Source: Narthecium ossifragum (Eukaryota > Streptophyta > Magnoliopsida > Dioscoreales > Nartheciaceae). From it: DNA of 64,000 nucleotides. Shown here in pieces: positions 1-11,874 of this stretch. How positions within the stretch are numbered: the first letter of the stretch is position 1; each line of letters opens with the position of its first letter. Made by a program: the position numbers and the translations under genes. The stretch is taken from NCBI GenBank assembly GCA_963920575.1, contig OY986972.1, forward strand, positions 10,304,010 through 10,368,009, in the 5' to 3' direction. The notes below the pieces were generated by a model, which was given only the letters and a program-made list of their open reading frames with translations, was not told the origin of the DNA and ran no database searches.

Positions 1-221
1 TGTACTAACAGCCTGGAGTTCCTCATGTAACACCGATGAAGCGGCCACCATCTTCCCAAATGCCCACCTCGGCGAACCATCTGCAGACAAGCACACCGTA
101 CCGACCGCCGCTCTACCAGACCAAAAAGAAGCATTAACTTGGACGAGCATATCTCCCTCAACCATCCTTCGTTCTTTACGTGGCCTCATTCGTTTCATAA
201 ATTCTAAGGCCTCTCTACTAA
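1..221 (-). pseudogene. RNase H-like fragment, probably non-LTR (LINE) derived, cut by window edge
   Basis: On the reverse strand an open frame runs from just after a TGA near 221 to the window edge. The first Met is at 198-196. It reads basic residues, then LVQVNASFWSGRAAVGTVCL, then a DG turn, then SSVLHEELQAVS. This is the layout of the plant RNase H-like domain (RVT_3 type), which begins with a beta strand carrying an Asp/Asn, has a DG turn, and has an acidic EL/EA helix. That domain is often found at the end of plant LINE polyproteins and in gene fragments derived from them. Only about 73 codons are visible. The canonical first Asp appears to be Asn, so activity is doubtful. A host RNase H-like gene is an alternative that the visible part cannot exclude. 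Confidence 0.4.
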
Positions 222-1099
222 CCCGTCACGCAAGCGCCACCGCATCTCATGAATTTACTTGTTTATATGTCCAATTCAAATAATTTTGTAGCTTGGATGT
301 GCAATACAATGACCCCACCATTTTTAGCTATATCCTCCAAATTGGATTAGGAACCAACCATACATGCTAAGTTACTTTTTTTTCTTAGTTAGAGATTTTT
401 CCTATGGACTGAACATCTACCCTTTACTAGTTCTTGGCTAATATATTTATAAAGGGGGAGAAGAAAATAGGATACCATGTCAAAAAGAAAAATGGTGATA
501 ATACCGCTCAATTTAGCTAGGATTGTTTCGACAAGTTTTCTTCAGTACTAGAATTTTTGAAAGCTCTTAGCACTATGCTTTTATGAGGAAAGTCAGGCCT
601 GATTGGTTAGGCCATTTTCCATATTCATTTTCTAGAAAATGAAAACGGACCCGAAAACGTGTTTGGTATACACAGTCTTAATGTTTTCAAAAAAGAACAC
701 GGTGTTTCCTGGAAAATTAGGGCTTAGTGCTAGAGTGCAAGTATTATGAGTTTCTTTTGTTATCTAGAAAATAAGAATTGCATGCACCTCTTGCGCTAAA
801 GTTTTGAAGTATGACATGCACTCCATTAGTTCATACTGGATTCTAATACAGAAATAATTTCATGCAGATATCAGTGCAACATACGTAACCTGGAAAAGCA
901 TTCAATGTCCTATCAGGTCACATCTAAGAATTTGGCCTGCACCAATATCAGATTTGTTTCACTTGTCTTTATATCAGTTAACTGCAGGAGATTTGGAATC
1001 CAATGAAAGCAATATAGTCACATGTCCACAGTTCCAGCTGTCAATTTTACCTACTCCTATGAGTAATAACACATACATATGGAATTAGAAGATGTGATC
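222..1099. other. Unassigned AT-rich stretch, no gene seen
   Basis: No open frame of note, LTR end or terminal inverted repeat was recognised here. The sequence has the composition of ordinary intergenic plant DNA. Confidence 0.5.
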
Positions 1100-2462
1100 T
1101 GTGAGCACCCGTACCTCCAATCCGGTCTGATCGTGTAGGTCGAGAGTCTGGTTCGGCTAGTTTGGCCTAGTTGGCCTTTGTTCGCAATTGGGTTAATCGC
1201 TGCGACCCCAAGGGTAATTTGATAAATTACACCTTGGCGGTCGGTTTCACACTCGCGTAGCGCACACACGGCCTTGTAATGATGTATATGCTTGAATAGA
1301 TCATTAGGAATACTCTAGCTCAAGTCATCTGAGTTCGATCGCAAGGATCAAAATTTGAGCGGCCATGATCAGATTGACTGATCGAATGGCCAAGATTCAC
1401 GATCTAGTGGATCATATTTAAACCCCCTTAAACCCTTCTCTCTCTGGTTAGGGCACTTTTCCACGTGGTAGAGAGAGAGACCGCGGCGCGACCCGATCGG
1501 GAGAGAGAGAGGGAGAGCCGCGCGGGCGGAGGAGAAGGAAGTGAGCGACTCCGACGGCAAACTTGGCGACTGGACTCCTTCTTTCGAAGGCGGCAAGCTT
1601 GGCGATAACGACAGTGATGGGAGAGGAGCGAGGCAACAGCGAGCTCGAAGACGACGTCCGTGACCGGAGAAGAGAAGGGAGGAGGAGATCTCGAGTGAGA
1701 ACTAAGCCCAGAGGTAGGGATTCTTACCCTAACCCTTGGTTAGGCATCTAGGGCTTGGTTTGATGCATTGTTAGCCTAGGAATTTTGTGCTCTACTATGG
1801 ATTTCGATGAGGGTTTTCACTCTCTTTGGGTCCCTGGCTTCCCTGTGGGTTTCGTGGCTCCTGGTTGAGGTTTCTTCTTTCTTCTTTACTGCTACAGCCT
1901 AGGTCCTTGGATGCCGATGGATTTCCGGTGAGACTTCTTCCCTATTGTTCTCTGGGTTTTGGTTGACCGATGAATTTCCTCCTCTTCCCTTGGGTTTTGC
2001 TTGGATCTTGTCGAGTTGTTGGTGCTTTGATTGGGTTTTGCTTGATAGCTTTACTGTCCCTTGTCCCCCATCTGCCAGCCGATCGGCAGGGAAGCCGACA
2101 ATCGGCAATTGAACAGGGGGTGAAGCTGGGGCGGTTGGTGGAGTTACTTGTTGTTCCGATGGCTTGAAGTGATGGTTTCCTAAGTCCTGGCTTACGAATT
2201 CTTGCATCTTACTGAATTGAATCACAGTATGGTTTTGATTTGAGTTTACGGATTGTAGCTGAGCTTTGCCGAGAGTGTCTTCCCTTTAGACTCTCTTGTT
2301 CCTTCTTCTTAGCTTCCGGTTTAATTCATTTCAGGCTATGCCTTATAGTTTTTTATTGAAATGTTAGACAGCCGATTGATTATTGCTATAATTCACTGTA
2401 TTCATGATTTATGTTTGTCAATCATGCCAATTATTGTACTCTTGTAGAATGCTTATTATGCC
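1100..2462 (+). repeat. Truncated LTR fragment of a chromovirus family related to LTRs B and C
   Basis: It begins TGTGAGCACCCGTACCTCC, close to the reverse complement of the right ends of LTRs B (9250) and C (22065). About 100 bases in it carries the same block as the other chromovirus LTRs here: a TTTGATAAATT-type motif followed by TTTCACACTCGCG. It is therefore a forward-oriented LTR start. No matching end is attached. A piece that looks like the other end of the same LTR type lies at 22996-23412, so elements D, A and C may have landed inside one old LTR. The short ORFs inside look like chance frames. Confidence 0.5.
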
Positions 2463-2873
2463 TAGGGTCGGCTGTGTGTCCATTTCTATTTAGTTGTGGG
2501 TTGACCCGTTAATGACCCGCGAATAAATGGGTCGGGTCGGGTTGACCCGCGGGTTAGGCGGGTCAACACATTTACCCATTTAAAAATAAAAAAACCCTAA
2601 CCTCACCGCCCCTCTCTTCCTCTCGTCCTCTCCTTCTCCTCTGTTCTCCTCTCCCAACCCTCTGTCCGGCCAACCCTCTCTTCCTCTCCTTGGAAACAGC
2701 ACCCCGCCGCCCCATCTTCCTCGACGCCGCTCAACCTCCCCGGCCTCCGTCCACATCGGGAGCCCACCCGAGCACCATCCACTTCTCCGATCATCATCGA
2801 CCGCCACACCAAGCTCAATGGCCACTCGAGCTCCCTGCATCTCCCTCAGGGTCCACCGCTATCAGACCGCCAC
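2463..2873. mobile_element. Left part of GC-rich repeat D (GGGTCGGGT-type end)
   Basis: It opens with a tagggtcggc motif and a run of gggtcgggtcggg and gacccg words, then CT-rich DNA (ctctgttctcctctcccaac). Matching words recur at 14238-14437 and 22780-22995, so D appears to be one old element split by insertion of elements A and C. The far end at 22985-22995 reads gccacccctag, so the ends could be a degenerate inverted repeat (tagggtcggc against taggggtggc). GGGTCGGGT-rich ends are common on non-autonomous hAT-type elements, but I could not match an 8-bp duplication. Confidence 0.35.
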
Positions 2874-4117
2874 TGTCACACCCTGACCCAGAAAACCCAT
2901 CCAGGACAAGGCGTGAGGGTTCCTATCACTATTCATCTCCAATTGGCGTGATACAAACCGGAAAAGATAGATAAAGTTAAACAATTTATATTCCAGAGGC
3001 GAAACATAAATTCAATTCATATATATACATTAAGTTGTACTGCTACAAAATTCTTTATCAAGCTCCTCCAAAGGAAAGATTTTATACAATGATCCAAAAT
3101 TTCTCGAAAGATGTTTATAATATACAAACTATCAAAAAGGTACAACAGTCGTCCTCCAGCAACCTCAAGCTCCTCTGGAATTACTCGCGCCGCCAAACGC
3201 AGATCCCGCCGGCTCTACTGAAGAAGAACTGGTGCCTGCACCTACAAATACAGCCCGAGTAGGAATGAGCGATAAGCTCAGTAGGGTTCTACTCTACGGC
3301 ACACAGAACGGAGGAAAACAACAACAGTGTTGTCTCCCCGCTCAAGTCTAACGGATATCACGAGTCCCATAACCCTGTCGATGTCCCAAGGTCTCCTGTC
3401 ATGAAACCTCTCTCCTGAACATGTTACCAGGAGGCCAAGGAACAGTAACATGCAGGATCACCCTTACCAAAGCAGGAATACCATGCCTTGGGGACCACGT
3501 CGGGAACACATCGACAATCATCCTTAGTACTTGGCCTTGGGAAGACAACACGACCTCTAAACCTCAAAACATTGATCAGAGTCAACTATAACACATCCTC
3601 GATAACAAGAGATTCAACTTAATCACGCCCTAATCCTTACTACCCAGCCACGGTCCTAAGGCTAGATCCGAGCTACTCGAGAGCCTCGGATCGGCGATCA
3701 ACCTATTGCCCGCCTAACCTCATATGCCTCTAATGCATACAATGCATAAAACTATACAAACATCTACCCTAGATGTCTCTAAATGCCACAACATCAGTTA
3801 TAGGTTTAACAGATATACAATAGCCCTCGACACTCGCCGGCAAGAGGCTAAGGTTCCACAATTCCTCATTAGCTAGCACTCATAGCTAGCTAATGGCTAG
3901 GCAACCAAATAAGCATTTAACTGCTTATCAAACCAAGCATGAAATGCAAATAAAACCACAATTCGCCCAAAAGGGTAAGCACGCGATTCAATCCTCCATT
4001 TCAATAGAAATCCCTTGAAAACCCCATGAAAACAACGTACATGCATCCCAACATGCTCAAGTACTTATCACAAAAGAAGTCCATTTAAGAAAGGCCAAGA
4101 AACAGTGTTTAAGGACT

Positions 4118-4485
4118 CACGGTCGATGCAACGGTCGATCCGACGGTCGACTGTGAGGCCACGGTCGATGTCACGGTTGATCCGACGGTCGACCGTGAGA
4201 CCAAAACGAGGAAACACACATGGGTGACGGTCGATCGGTACATCGACCGTGGAAAGCCCAAAATGGGACAGAGCCTCACGAACGATGCGACGGTCGATCT
4301 GACGATCGACCGTGAGGCAGAATGAAAAAGGGAGGGAGCCCGCGGTCGATCGGTGCATCGACCGTGGGAGACCAAAAACCCGACAGAGCCTGACGGACTA
4401 TGCGACGGTCGATCTGACGGTCGACCGTCAGGCTCAAAAGAAGAGTATCAATACTGGACGGTCGATCCACCGATCGACCGTCGAG
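4118..4485. repeat. Palindrome array, ACGGTCGACCGT / GGTCGATC units (LTR A copy 1)
   Basis: About a dozen copies of ACGGTCGAT and ATCGACCGT lie in opposing orientations, separated by short plain spacers such as gacagagcctgacgg. Neighbouring copies pair into hairpins. For example, cccgcggtcgat at 4339-4350 faces atcgaccgtggg at 4357-4368 across a 6-base loop with one mismatch. The same array recurs in every family-A LTR in the window. Confidence 0.85.
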
Positions 4486-5020
4486 CCTACTGCACAGTTC
4501 ATCAGAACAGTGCCGGAAATCCAATTTCTTGAATTTAAACGATCAAATCAAGTTGGAAGTTGATGAAACTTTGCAAGCATGTGTAAAAGATGATGGGGGA
4601 AGCTAATGGTATGATTAAAACACAATTTTGATGGTTAAATCTCAAACCTATGTCTCAATGGCCGAAAACCGACAAAACGGCAATAATACGGAAAATCATC
4701 CGATAAAATACGGAAATCAACTGATAGGAATACAAGAAGCAAACTATACAACACATGCTATAAGCTACACAACATTCTAACATGTATTCCCACAGCGAAA
4801 GCACATAAAACCTATCCTAGGAGAACCCGATCATAAGATCGAGATAGAAACACCAACTTGGGCAAGTAGGGCAGCTCCTCCTCCGATCCCTCAACTCCGA
4901 TCGCCGAAATCCACTCCTCGGAAGCCGCGCTCCGAAGCCCTAGCACACCCGTAGGAGAGAGAGAGAGAGAGAGAGAAAATGACAGGAGAGAAGAGAAAGA
5001 AAGAGAGAGAAAGGACAAGC

Positions 5021-5028
5021 CTTATATA
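5021..5028 (-). promoter_or_regulatory. TATA-like box of LTR A
   Basis: Reverse-strand TATATAAG, about 285 bases into the LTR in the element's own direction. It lies beside CT/GA-rich DNA and upstream of the palindrome array, so the array would be in the transcribed leader. Confidence 0.5.
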
Positions 5029-5312
5029 GAGATTAGGGTCGATCTCAGCAGTCCGATTCGATCTTTCCCGATCGAGCTCTGATCTTCCGATCGGACGCAC
5101 TCTTAAGTTTCTAATCAAACACATACATCAATCTAAGGCAGTGTGTGAAACGTGGGTGTAAAACTGACCACCATGGAGCATATTTACCAAAATGCCCCTG
5201 GAGTCGAAATCGCCACACGATCGCCTGATCGTACCCGACGCGGAAACAAATCAACAGGAAAATGGCCTTCGACCCACGCGGTCGAGCCAGGTCAGAGGGA
5301 CGGGCCCTCACA

Positions 5313-6347
5313 ACCTAACAACCTTAAAAAGAATTTTGTCCCGAAATTCAACAAGGATGAAGCCGCGAAAAAAGAATCAACTAGGCCTACCTGCACAAAT
5401 AAGGCTACAACTAGGGGTGCCAACGCCCACAACAAGGAACTACCTAAAGAGGCGAACAGTCGGGGAAACTCCCGACGCATGCGATCCTCTCGCTCCCATG
5501 TCAGACTCTCTGCACTGCCATGCCTCCATCTGACCATTACCAACGGTAACGATTTGCCTCTCAGCACCTGATCCCGTCTGTCCAAGATCTGCACTGGTTG
5601 GTCTATGTAGGTGGCGTCCTCCTCAACCTCAATGTCGTCGTGTCTGATCACGTGAGATGGATCTGGAATGTACTTCCTCAGCATCGATACATGGAAGGTA
5701 GGGTGAACTGCTGACATGTGCGGGGGTAGAGCCAACTGTTAGGCGACTGCTCCAACGCGCCTGACAATCTCAAACGAGCCAGTGAACCTTGGCGCTAGCT
5801 TGCCCCTGCTACCAAACCTGATCGACCCTCTGCGCGGAGACACCTTCAGTAGCACTCTGTCGCCAACTACGAACTCCAGGGGATGTCGCCTGCGGTCTGC
5901 GTAGCTCTTCTGTCGACTCTGCGCCGTCAGAAGCCTCTGCCTGATCTGAGCCAACCTCTCTGATGACTGTCTGATGATGTCCGGATTGGTAAGGGATGCC
6001 TCCCCAACCTCCGTCCAACACACAGGTGGGCGACACGGTCTGCCGTACAACGCCTCAAAGGGTGAAAAACCCAAACAGGCCTGAAAGCTGTTGTTGTAGG
6101 CAAACTACACCAGAGTCACGTGCTGCTCCCAAGTACCTCCAGCGTCTAGCACACATGCTCTGAGCATGTCCTCCAAGATCTAGATAGTCCGCTCCGACTT
6201 CCCGTTTGTCTGAGGGTGGAAAGCTGTACTGAAGGTCAGCGCCGTCCCCAAAGAGTCCTGGAAGCTGCTCCAGAACCTGCCGGTGAATCTGGGATCTCTG
6301 TCTGACACTATCGACACTGGGATGCCGTGCAGTCATACCACCTCGTC
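5313..6347 (-). pseudogene. Element A integrase C-terminal half plus chromodomain
   Basis: Reverse strand. Frames around 6347-6070 contain the integrase core motifs [12 protein letters not shown] (second catalytic Asp) and [10 protein letters not shown] (catalytic Glu). They are followed by the basic GPY/F-type region (FEALYGRPCRPPVCW, then GSFEIVRRVG). After a stop near 5739 comes a chromodomain-like tail ending LTWEREDRMRREFPRLF. Such a chromodomain defines the chromovirus branch and directs integration to marked chromatin. In-frame stops interrupt the core and the joint to the chromodomain, so the protein cannot be made whole. The first catalytic Asp lies in the piece beyond solo LTR B. 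Confidence 0.8.
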
Positions 6348-9250
6348 TGTCACGCCCCGAACCAGATAACCCATCCAGATCGAGACGTGAGCCTCCTAAA
6401 CTTGTTTACATCAAATTAAACGGTGAGAACCTCCTCTGTATTTTCTCAATTTGGACCCTGTACAATTTATAATTTTTCAACAAGAATTTAAACAATTTAA
6501 ATTCAACACCAATATACATTTCTAACACCTTTAAGAAATTCAATCTCATTTCACTAATACAGGTACATGTCTTGATATCACGACTCAGATTATACGATAA
6601 GATACAAGTCTCGAATACAAATTAAATACTAATATCCAAATCCTCAAAAAAGGGAAATTATACATTTCATATAGCCGTTAATGTATAACTGGCATTTCGA
6701 AGTAACTCCAGGGCCCTCAAATGCTCCTCGAAACTCCAAGTGCACGATCACCTGAAACAGAAAGAACTGCATCGACCTGCATCAGCCGATGCAGCCCGGG
6801 TAGGGTGAGCATAAAGCCCAGTAGGGTTCTACTCTACGTCACACGCAAGGAAAGGGAAACTGCAACTGTGCCATCTCTGTCCAAGCCTAAGGCAATGAAG
6901 AACAAGTCTGGACAAGGGTCACACATCCCCAAGCGCCCCTCTACAGATCAGGGAAGGACAAGGGGCAAGTGCACCTCCCGTGCACTCCCACCTCTACAAC
7001 CCTTAACAGGATAACATCCACTGCCCTTAGCGATTGACGCAGAGAATGACACGACCTCTACACCTCAATGATCATAATTCAAGCCAACTACTTAACAACC
7101 TCAATCAATACCAGATCATAGCCACACAATCTCGCCCTAGTTCTTCTACCCATTCCACGGCCCTAGAACTAAAATAAGACCACCCGAGAATCGGCGATCG
7201 AACACCCATCGCCCGCACCTAGCCTTAATGCTTCTAAAGCATACAACATGCATGAGCCTACGCAAACAACTAGGCCTAGGTGTCTCTACATGACATCTCA
7301 CCAAGCATGTCCAATTTAGCATATAAGATATGAAAGAGAGCTCAGCTATTTCAGTTTTATCACGTTTCAATCCAAATTTCGGCATTACGACAGCATGCAC
7401 CGCCGTCAGCCAAAAATTGTACAATGGGACACACCCCAGCTAATCATTTCACAGGGCACCAATGGCCCACAACATAAGCATGCTATAACATTATATAGTT
7501 AAATGGAATCTCTAGTAATTATAAGAGCTGAATAGAGGATGAACAGATGCATCTGAAGAGTAGCAATAACATTCAGTTCAGGTCTAATGACGAAATTCAA
7601 CCGAAAACTAACTTGAGAGAGGGTACATCTAATCTCAGCTACAACTGAAGGACAAGAAAGCCAAATGCCAGCAAGTGATAGCAATCCAAAAGCAGCAAAG
7701 TCCAATGAGAATAGCAATCTAAAAGAAATCCCAAAACTCAATTGCAGCAATCCGATCTAGCTTTCAAAAACCCGAAACACCAGTGAGCAAGGACTAACTC
7801 CACACAAATCAGGTAATAATCATCCATACCAGCAAAGGGTATCAATCAATGCACTCACCATGGCAGTAGGGAAACCCGGGGAGGGAAAACAGAGAGAAGA
7901 AGACGGCAATCCACCCAGCAAATCACTCGCAGGAATCCAAACATAACATCACAAGCTCGAGGGAAAGATCTGACAGGGGATTGGAGAGGAACCTCAAACC
8001 GCAGGCAACCAAGAACAGAGTCCTTGAAGTGAACTCCCGGGATCAGCGGTTGATCCCAAATGGGATCCAGCAATCACAGCAACATCCACCAAAGCCTAGA
8101 AGCTCAACCATAGGACCCTCAGAGAAATCGGAAAAGAGTTGGAGGATCTTATGCAACCGGCAGGTCAAGAACAGGGGAGGAGAAACAAAGGAGAAACAGA
8201 GGACTTGAACACGGGGAGAGAGTGCAGTAACAGAGAAGCTAAGACCATCAGCTTCAAACCACGATCAACAGAAGAGGAGGGAACAGAAATTCAAATCCGA
8301 AAGCAAGGAGACAGGGAGAACCAAACACCTCACGAAATCCAATCAATCACAACACTTCGAGCAATCCCAGGCAGCAGGGGAGGAAACAGAGAAACCCAAA
8401 AATCTCAGGAAATTCCGTCGATCACAAACAACACAAAGCAACAATCATGGCAGGGCGTAGTATGGCAAGGAAGACAATCAAGGAAACAGGGCATAGCCTA
8501 GCAATTAGCAAAAACACCCGGAAGCGCATAGAGGAAAGGAAGCCGGAATCTCAAACCACAAATCAAAGCCAGTCCTATCGGCCAAATCCAGTGATTAGGG
8601 TAGCAGCCCTACCTTAGATCTAGCTTTTCCCCCTTCTTCTTCTTCTTCTCCAGCCGCAAGCACCGCCGCCGCACGCCTCAGACTCCTCCGGTCGCAGTTG
8701 AGCACCTCCGCTGGTTCCACTCCTCAGCCGTCGAGCACCGTTGTCGGTGGTGTCATCCTCCTTGCCGCGGTCGCCGTCGCCAGCCTCCTCTCCGGCCGCA
8801 CCCTCGCCTCCGACGAGAGGAAACCCACTGGTTCCTCTCCTCCTCTCTCTCTCCGCGAGATCGGGCCGCCGGTCTCCCTCGATCTCCCTCTCTCAATCGC
8901 GGGTTAATCCCTAACGGGAGAGTTAAGTGGAGCTTAAGTATAATGACTTAAGATTAGATCTCCGCCGTCCGATCGGCCAGATCTGCTCCCATGAGCTCAA
9001 ACCTTGATCTAATCCAGATCTTCCGATCTAAGATTCCCCTGATGATCTAATTAAGCACATACATCATCACATGGCCGTGTGTGCACAACGCGTGTGTGAA
9101 ACCAACTCCGCCAAGGGTAATTTACCAAATTACCCCCAGAGCCACAACGATCAAAGAAGATCGCGAAGCAAGGCCAACCAAGCCCAAAACCAACGGAACC
9201 AGACCCTCGACCCAAACGGTCAGACCGGGTTGGAGGTACAGGTCCTCACA
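6348..9250 (-). mobile_element. Solo LTR B (2.9 kb) inserted in element A integrase
   Basis: It starts TGTCACGCCCCGAACC and ends GGTACAGGTCCTCACA. Perfect 5-bp TSDs tcgtc flank it at 6343-6347 and 9251-9255. The interrupted integrase reads on through both sides (RYIDD before, LHGIP after). No PBS, polypurine tract or coding region is attached, so it is the product of recombination between two LTRs of a full element. It shares with family C the motif aatttcggcattacgac and the conserved block around gcccgggtagggtgagc near 6795. No gene is seen in it. Confidence 0.9.
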
Positions 9251-9255
9251 TCGTC

Positions 9256-9543
9256 AATGTACCTCTGGCTTAGTCTGGCAACTGGATCTGTCGTCCTCAT
9301 GGGAAGGAAATGAGCCGATTTGGTCAGTCGATCAACGATGACCCAAATCGCATCATTCCCCCTCGGTGACCTGGGTAGCCCGGTGACAAAGTTCATCGCT
9401 ATATGTTCCCACTTCCACTCTGGCACTGGAAGTGGCTGCAGCAAACCTAGTATTCGTCGGTGCTCTACCTTCACCTTCTGATAGGTGAGGCATCTGGAAG
9501 CAAACTCTGCCACTGATCTCTTCATCTCGCACCACCAGAACTG
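9256..9543 (-). pseudogene. Element A integrase core, N-terminal part
   Basis: Reverse-strand frame with the end of the zinc-binding region (CLTYQKVKVEHRR) and the start of the catalytic core: WKWEHIAMNFVTGLPRSPRG, then IWVIVDRLTKSAHF. In gypsy integrases the first catalytic Asp is usually in W..I.MDF at the start of this core; here that position reads N (AMNF), a likely inactivating change. The frame runs to RYIDD, where solo LTR B interrupts it. A stop separates it from the RNase H frame. Confidence 0.75.
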
Positions 9544-10209
9544 TCAGCGCAGATCGTGGAACATCTTGGTGCTCCCGGGGTGAACGGCGAAACAGGAGTG
9601 GTGGAACTCGTGAAGGATCTCCTCTTGTAGCGCAGGGTCTGCTGGAACTGCAACTCTGCCTCTGAAGAGTAGACCGATGTCTGCCGACACTGTCCAGCCC
9701 TCAACCGCGTGCTCGGTGCCGACCGCAGCACGGGTCTCCACGAGCTCTGGGTCCCCAGCCTGTGCCTTGATCACTCTGGCCAAAAGAACTGGGATGCTGT
9801 GAACAGCATACAGGAAACCGCCTGTCGCCTGGTCCTCGAAGTCAAGCCCGAACTGACTAACTATCTCTAGCATCTGCCACTGTCGAGCTGACATCGTTGC
9901 CAAGGTCACTGTGCTGTCTCTGGTCTGCATGCTGAGAGCGTCTGCTACGAGGTTTGCCTTACCAGGGTGGTAATGCAACTCGAAGTCGTAGTCCTCTAGG
10001 AGTTCCATCCACCGCCGCTGCCTGAGGTTGAGGTCACGCTGGGTGAACACGTTCCTCAAACTCTTATGATCAGAGTACACCAGGAACCGCTCACCGTAGA
10101 GATAGTGCAGCCACGTCTTCAGAGCGAAGACAACCGCTGCAAGCTCGAGATCGGGGATTGGATAGTTCCTCTCATGGGTCTTCAGCTGCCTAGAACCGTA
10201 GGCCGCCAC
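9544..10209 (-). pseudogene. Element A RNase H and integrase zinc-binding N-terminus
   Basis: Reverse-strand frame of about 220 codons. It starts within the RNase H domain (AAYGSRQLKTHERNYPIPD, then LELAAVVFALKTW, then FLVYSDHKSLRNVF and YHPGKANLVADALS). It passes through the linker (SARQWQMLEIVSQFGLDFED) into the integrase zinc-binding segment (EILHEFHHSCFAVHPGSTKM). It continues the RT frame next door across one stop at about 10215. RNase H degrades the RNA strand of the hybrid during reverse transcription. Confidence 0.85.
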
Positions 10210-10218
10210 ATGGCCCTC

Positions 10219-10998
10219 CTACATAAGCACACATCCTAGACCCTCCCCATTGGCGTCGCAAAAGACACTATAGCCGACGCCTCGCTCTGGAACTATCAGG
10301 ATCGGTGCACTCGTCAGTCTGATCCTCAACTGGATGAACGCATGCTCGCACGCCTCGTCCCAAACAAATGGGACCGCCTTCTGTGTCAACCTGGTCAGCA
10401 GCCCTGCAACCCTGGAGAAGTCCCGCACGAACCTCCTGTAGTAACCCGCCAAGCCGAGGAAGCTGCAGACCTCGAACACTATCGTCGGTCTCTGCCACTG
10501 CAGCACTGCCTCGACCTTGGCCGGATCAACTGAAATGCCTGCCGCTGACACCACGTGCCCCGGAAACTGTACCTCAGGAAGCAAGAACTCACATTTGGAG
10601 GCTTTGGCATATAGCCTATGCCCCCTCAACAACTGCAACATTGTCCTCAGATGCTGCTCATGCTCCTCCCTGGTACGTGAGTAGACTAGGATGTCGTCGA
10701 CGAAAAGCAGCACGAACTGATCTAAGTAAGGTCGGAAGACCCTCTGTATCAGATCCATGAACGCCGCTAGTGCGTTCGTCAAGCCGAACGGCATCACCAT
10801 GAACTCGTATAACCCGTACCTCGTACGGAAGGCCGTCTTCGGGATATCGCAATCCCGAATCCTCAACTGGTGATAGCCGGTACGGAGATCGATCTTCGAA
10901 AAGACCAAAGAGCCTCGGAGCTGGTCGAACAAGTCATCGATCCTCGGCATCGGATACTTGTTCTTCACTGTCACCCTGTTCAGCTTTCTGTAATCAAT
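10219..10998 (-). pseudogene. Element A reverse transcriptase
   Basis: Reverse-strand frame covering most of a Ty3/gypsy [15 protein letters not shown], then [15 protein letters not shown], then [15 protein letters not shown], and the catalytic FVDDILVYS. The thumb/connection region follows ([15 protein letters not shown], then [16 protein letters not shown]). The catalytic Asp pair is intact. It is separated from the protease part by a stop at about 10998 and ends at a stop at about 10219, just before the RNase H frame. A single pol frame has decayed by point changes rather than being rearranged here. Confidence 0.9.
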
Positions 10999-11790
10999 TT
11001 AAAGACGAAGCGTACTGTCCTTCTTCTTTGCGAACAACACAGGAGCTGCCCAAGGTGATGTGTTGGCACGGATGAAACCTCTGTCGATCAACCCGTCCAG
11101 CTGGACCCTCAGGTCCCTCTGCTCTGCTGGTGCCATCCTGAAAGCTGGCAGAGAGATCGGCCCGGTACCCGATACAAGATATATCTGGAAGTCTACTGCT
11201 CTGGAAGGAGGAAGACCCGGTAGCTCGTCTGGGAAGACGTCAGCAAACTCACAAACTACTGTAGGCAAACTGCTCTCTCGACTGCCCTCTACAGCGAACA
11301 AGGAAAGGGGCGCCAGTAAAGCTGACAGCTGGCCCTCGCGCCTGTGAAAGCAACCACACATGAGGGAATCGGTCGACTGGCGATCCCCCAGCAAAACAAA
11401 ACGAGCGCCGTCAGGTGTCCAAGCAGTCACCCTGCGACGGCCACAGTCCATGACGGCTCGGTATGAAGTCAGCCAATCCATACCGAGAATCACGTCGAAC
11501 CCGACCATGTCTAGCACCCGAAGGTCTAGAAAGACACGGAGGCCCCCAACCTTCAACTCGCAAGAACGGCAGATCTGCTCAACACGAGCCCCTCCGCCGA
11601 CCGGTGTGTCTAGGTGTAGTGTGACTCCTAGTGGCTCAGTCTCTAGCCCTAGCGATGCCACACACTCGCTAGCTACAAAGGAATGAGACGCCCCAGAATC
11701 TATCAGAACATCTACAAATGAACTGAAAAGCTGAAAGGTACCTCTGAGGACTGGAGGGTAGACTGGGGCTGGTGGAAGAGCTAAAGTCTG
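10999..11790 (-). pseudogene. Element A aspartic protease and RT N-terminal linker
   Basis: Reverse-strand frame with the retropepsin-like motif VDVLIDSGASHSF (coded near 11725-11685). Then come FDVILGMDWLTSYRAVMDCG, the linker CEFADVFPDELPGLPPSR, and the start of RT (SLPAFRMAPAEQRDL, SPWAAPVLFAKKKD). The upstream end dissolves near 11790 into proline- and glutamine-rich gag-tail-like DNA, then meets the 5' LTR. Gag itself is absent. The active-site DSGA is intact. Confidence 0.85.
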
Positions 11791-11874
11791 CTGGGGTGGC
11801 GGGTACTGGTAGGGGTGGAAAGGTGGCTAAACTCGGTCTGGGTACTCGCAGTCTGGAAGTGCGTAGACTCCCCC

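Larger units (their letters stand above)
2874..5312 (-). repeat. Family-A LTR, 3' LTR of element A
   Basis: On the + strand it starts TGTCACACCCTGACCCAG and ends GGGCCCTCACA. The adjoining interior reads, on the reverse strand, the chromodomain end followed by a purine-rich tract (tttttaaggttgttagg) and then TGTGAGGGCCCG. It is about 2.44 kb and matches the four other family-A LTRs in the window. It holds a palindrome array at 4118-4485 and a TATA-like site at 5021-5028. Confidence 0.85.

Noticed and set aside
4068..4375. Overlapping frames reading TVDRRIDRDIDR-like repeats (also 13005-13512, 18982-19380, 32249-32771, 36374-36733)
   Set aside because: These are translations of the LTR palindrome arrays. 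They appear in several frames on both strands and carry no start context or domain.
4118..4485. Array looks superficially like a CRISPR (short palindromic repeats with spacers)
   Set aside because: The host is a plant, the spacing is irregular, the spacers themselves repeat, there are no cas genes, and the array lies inside an LTR present in five copies.
5152..5571. + strand frames over the element A chromodomain
   Set aside because: Shadow frames of the reverse-strand integrase/chromodomain and LTR end.
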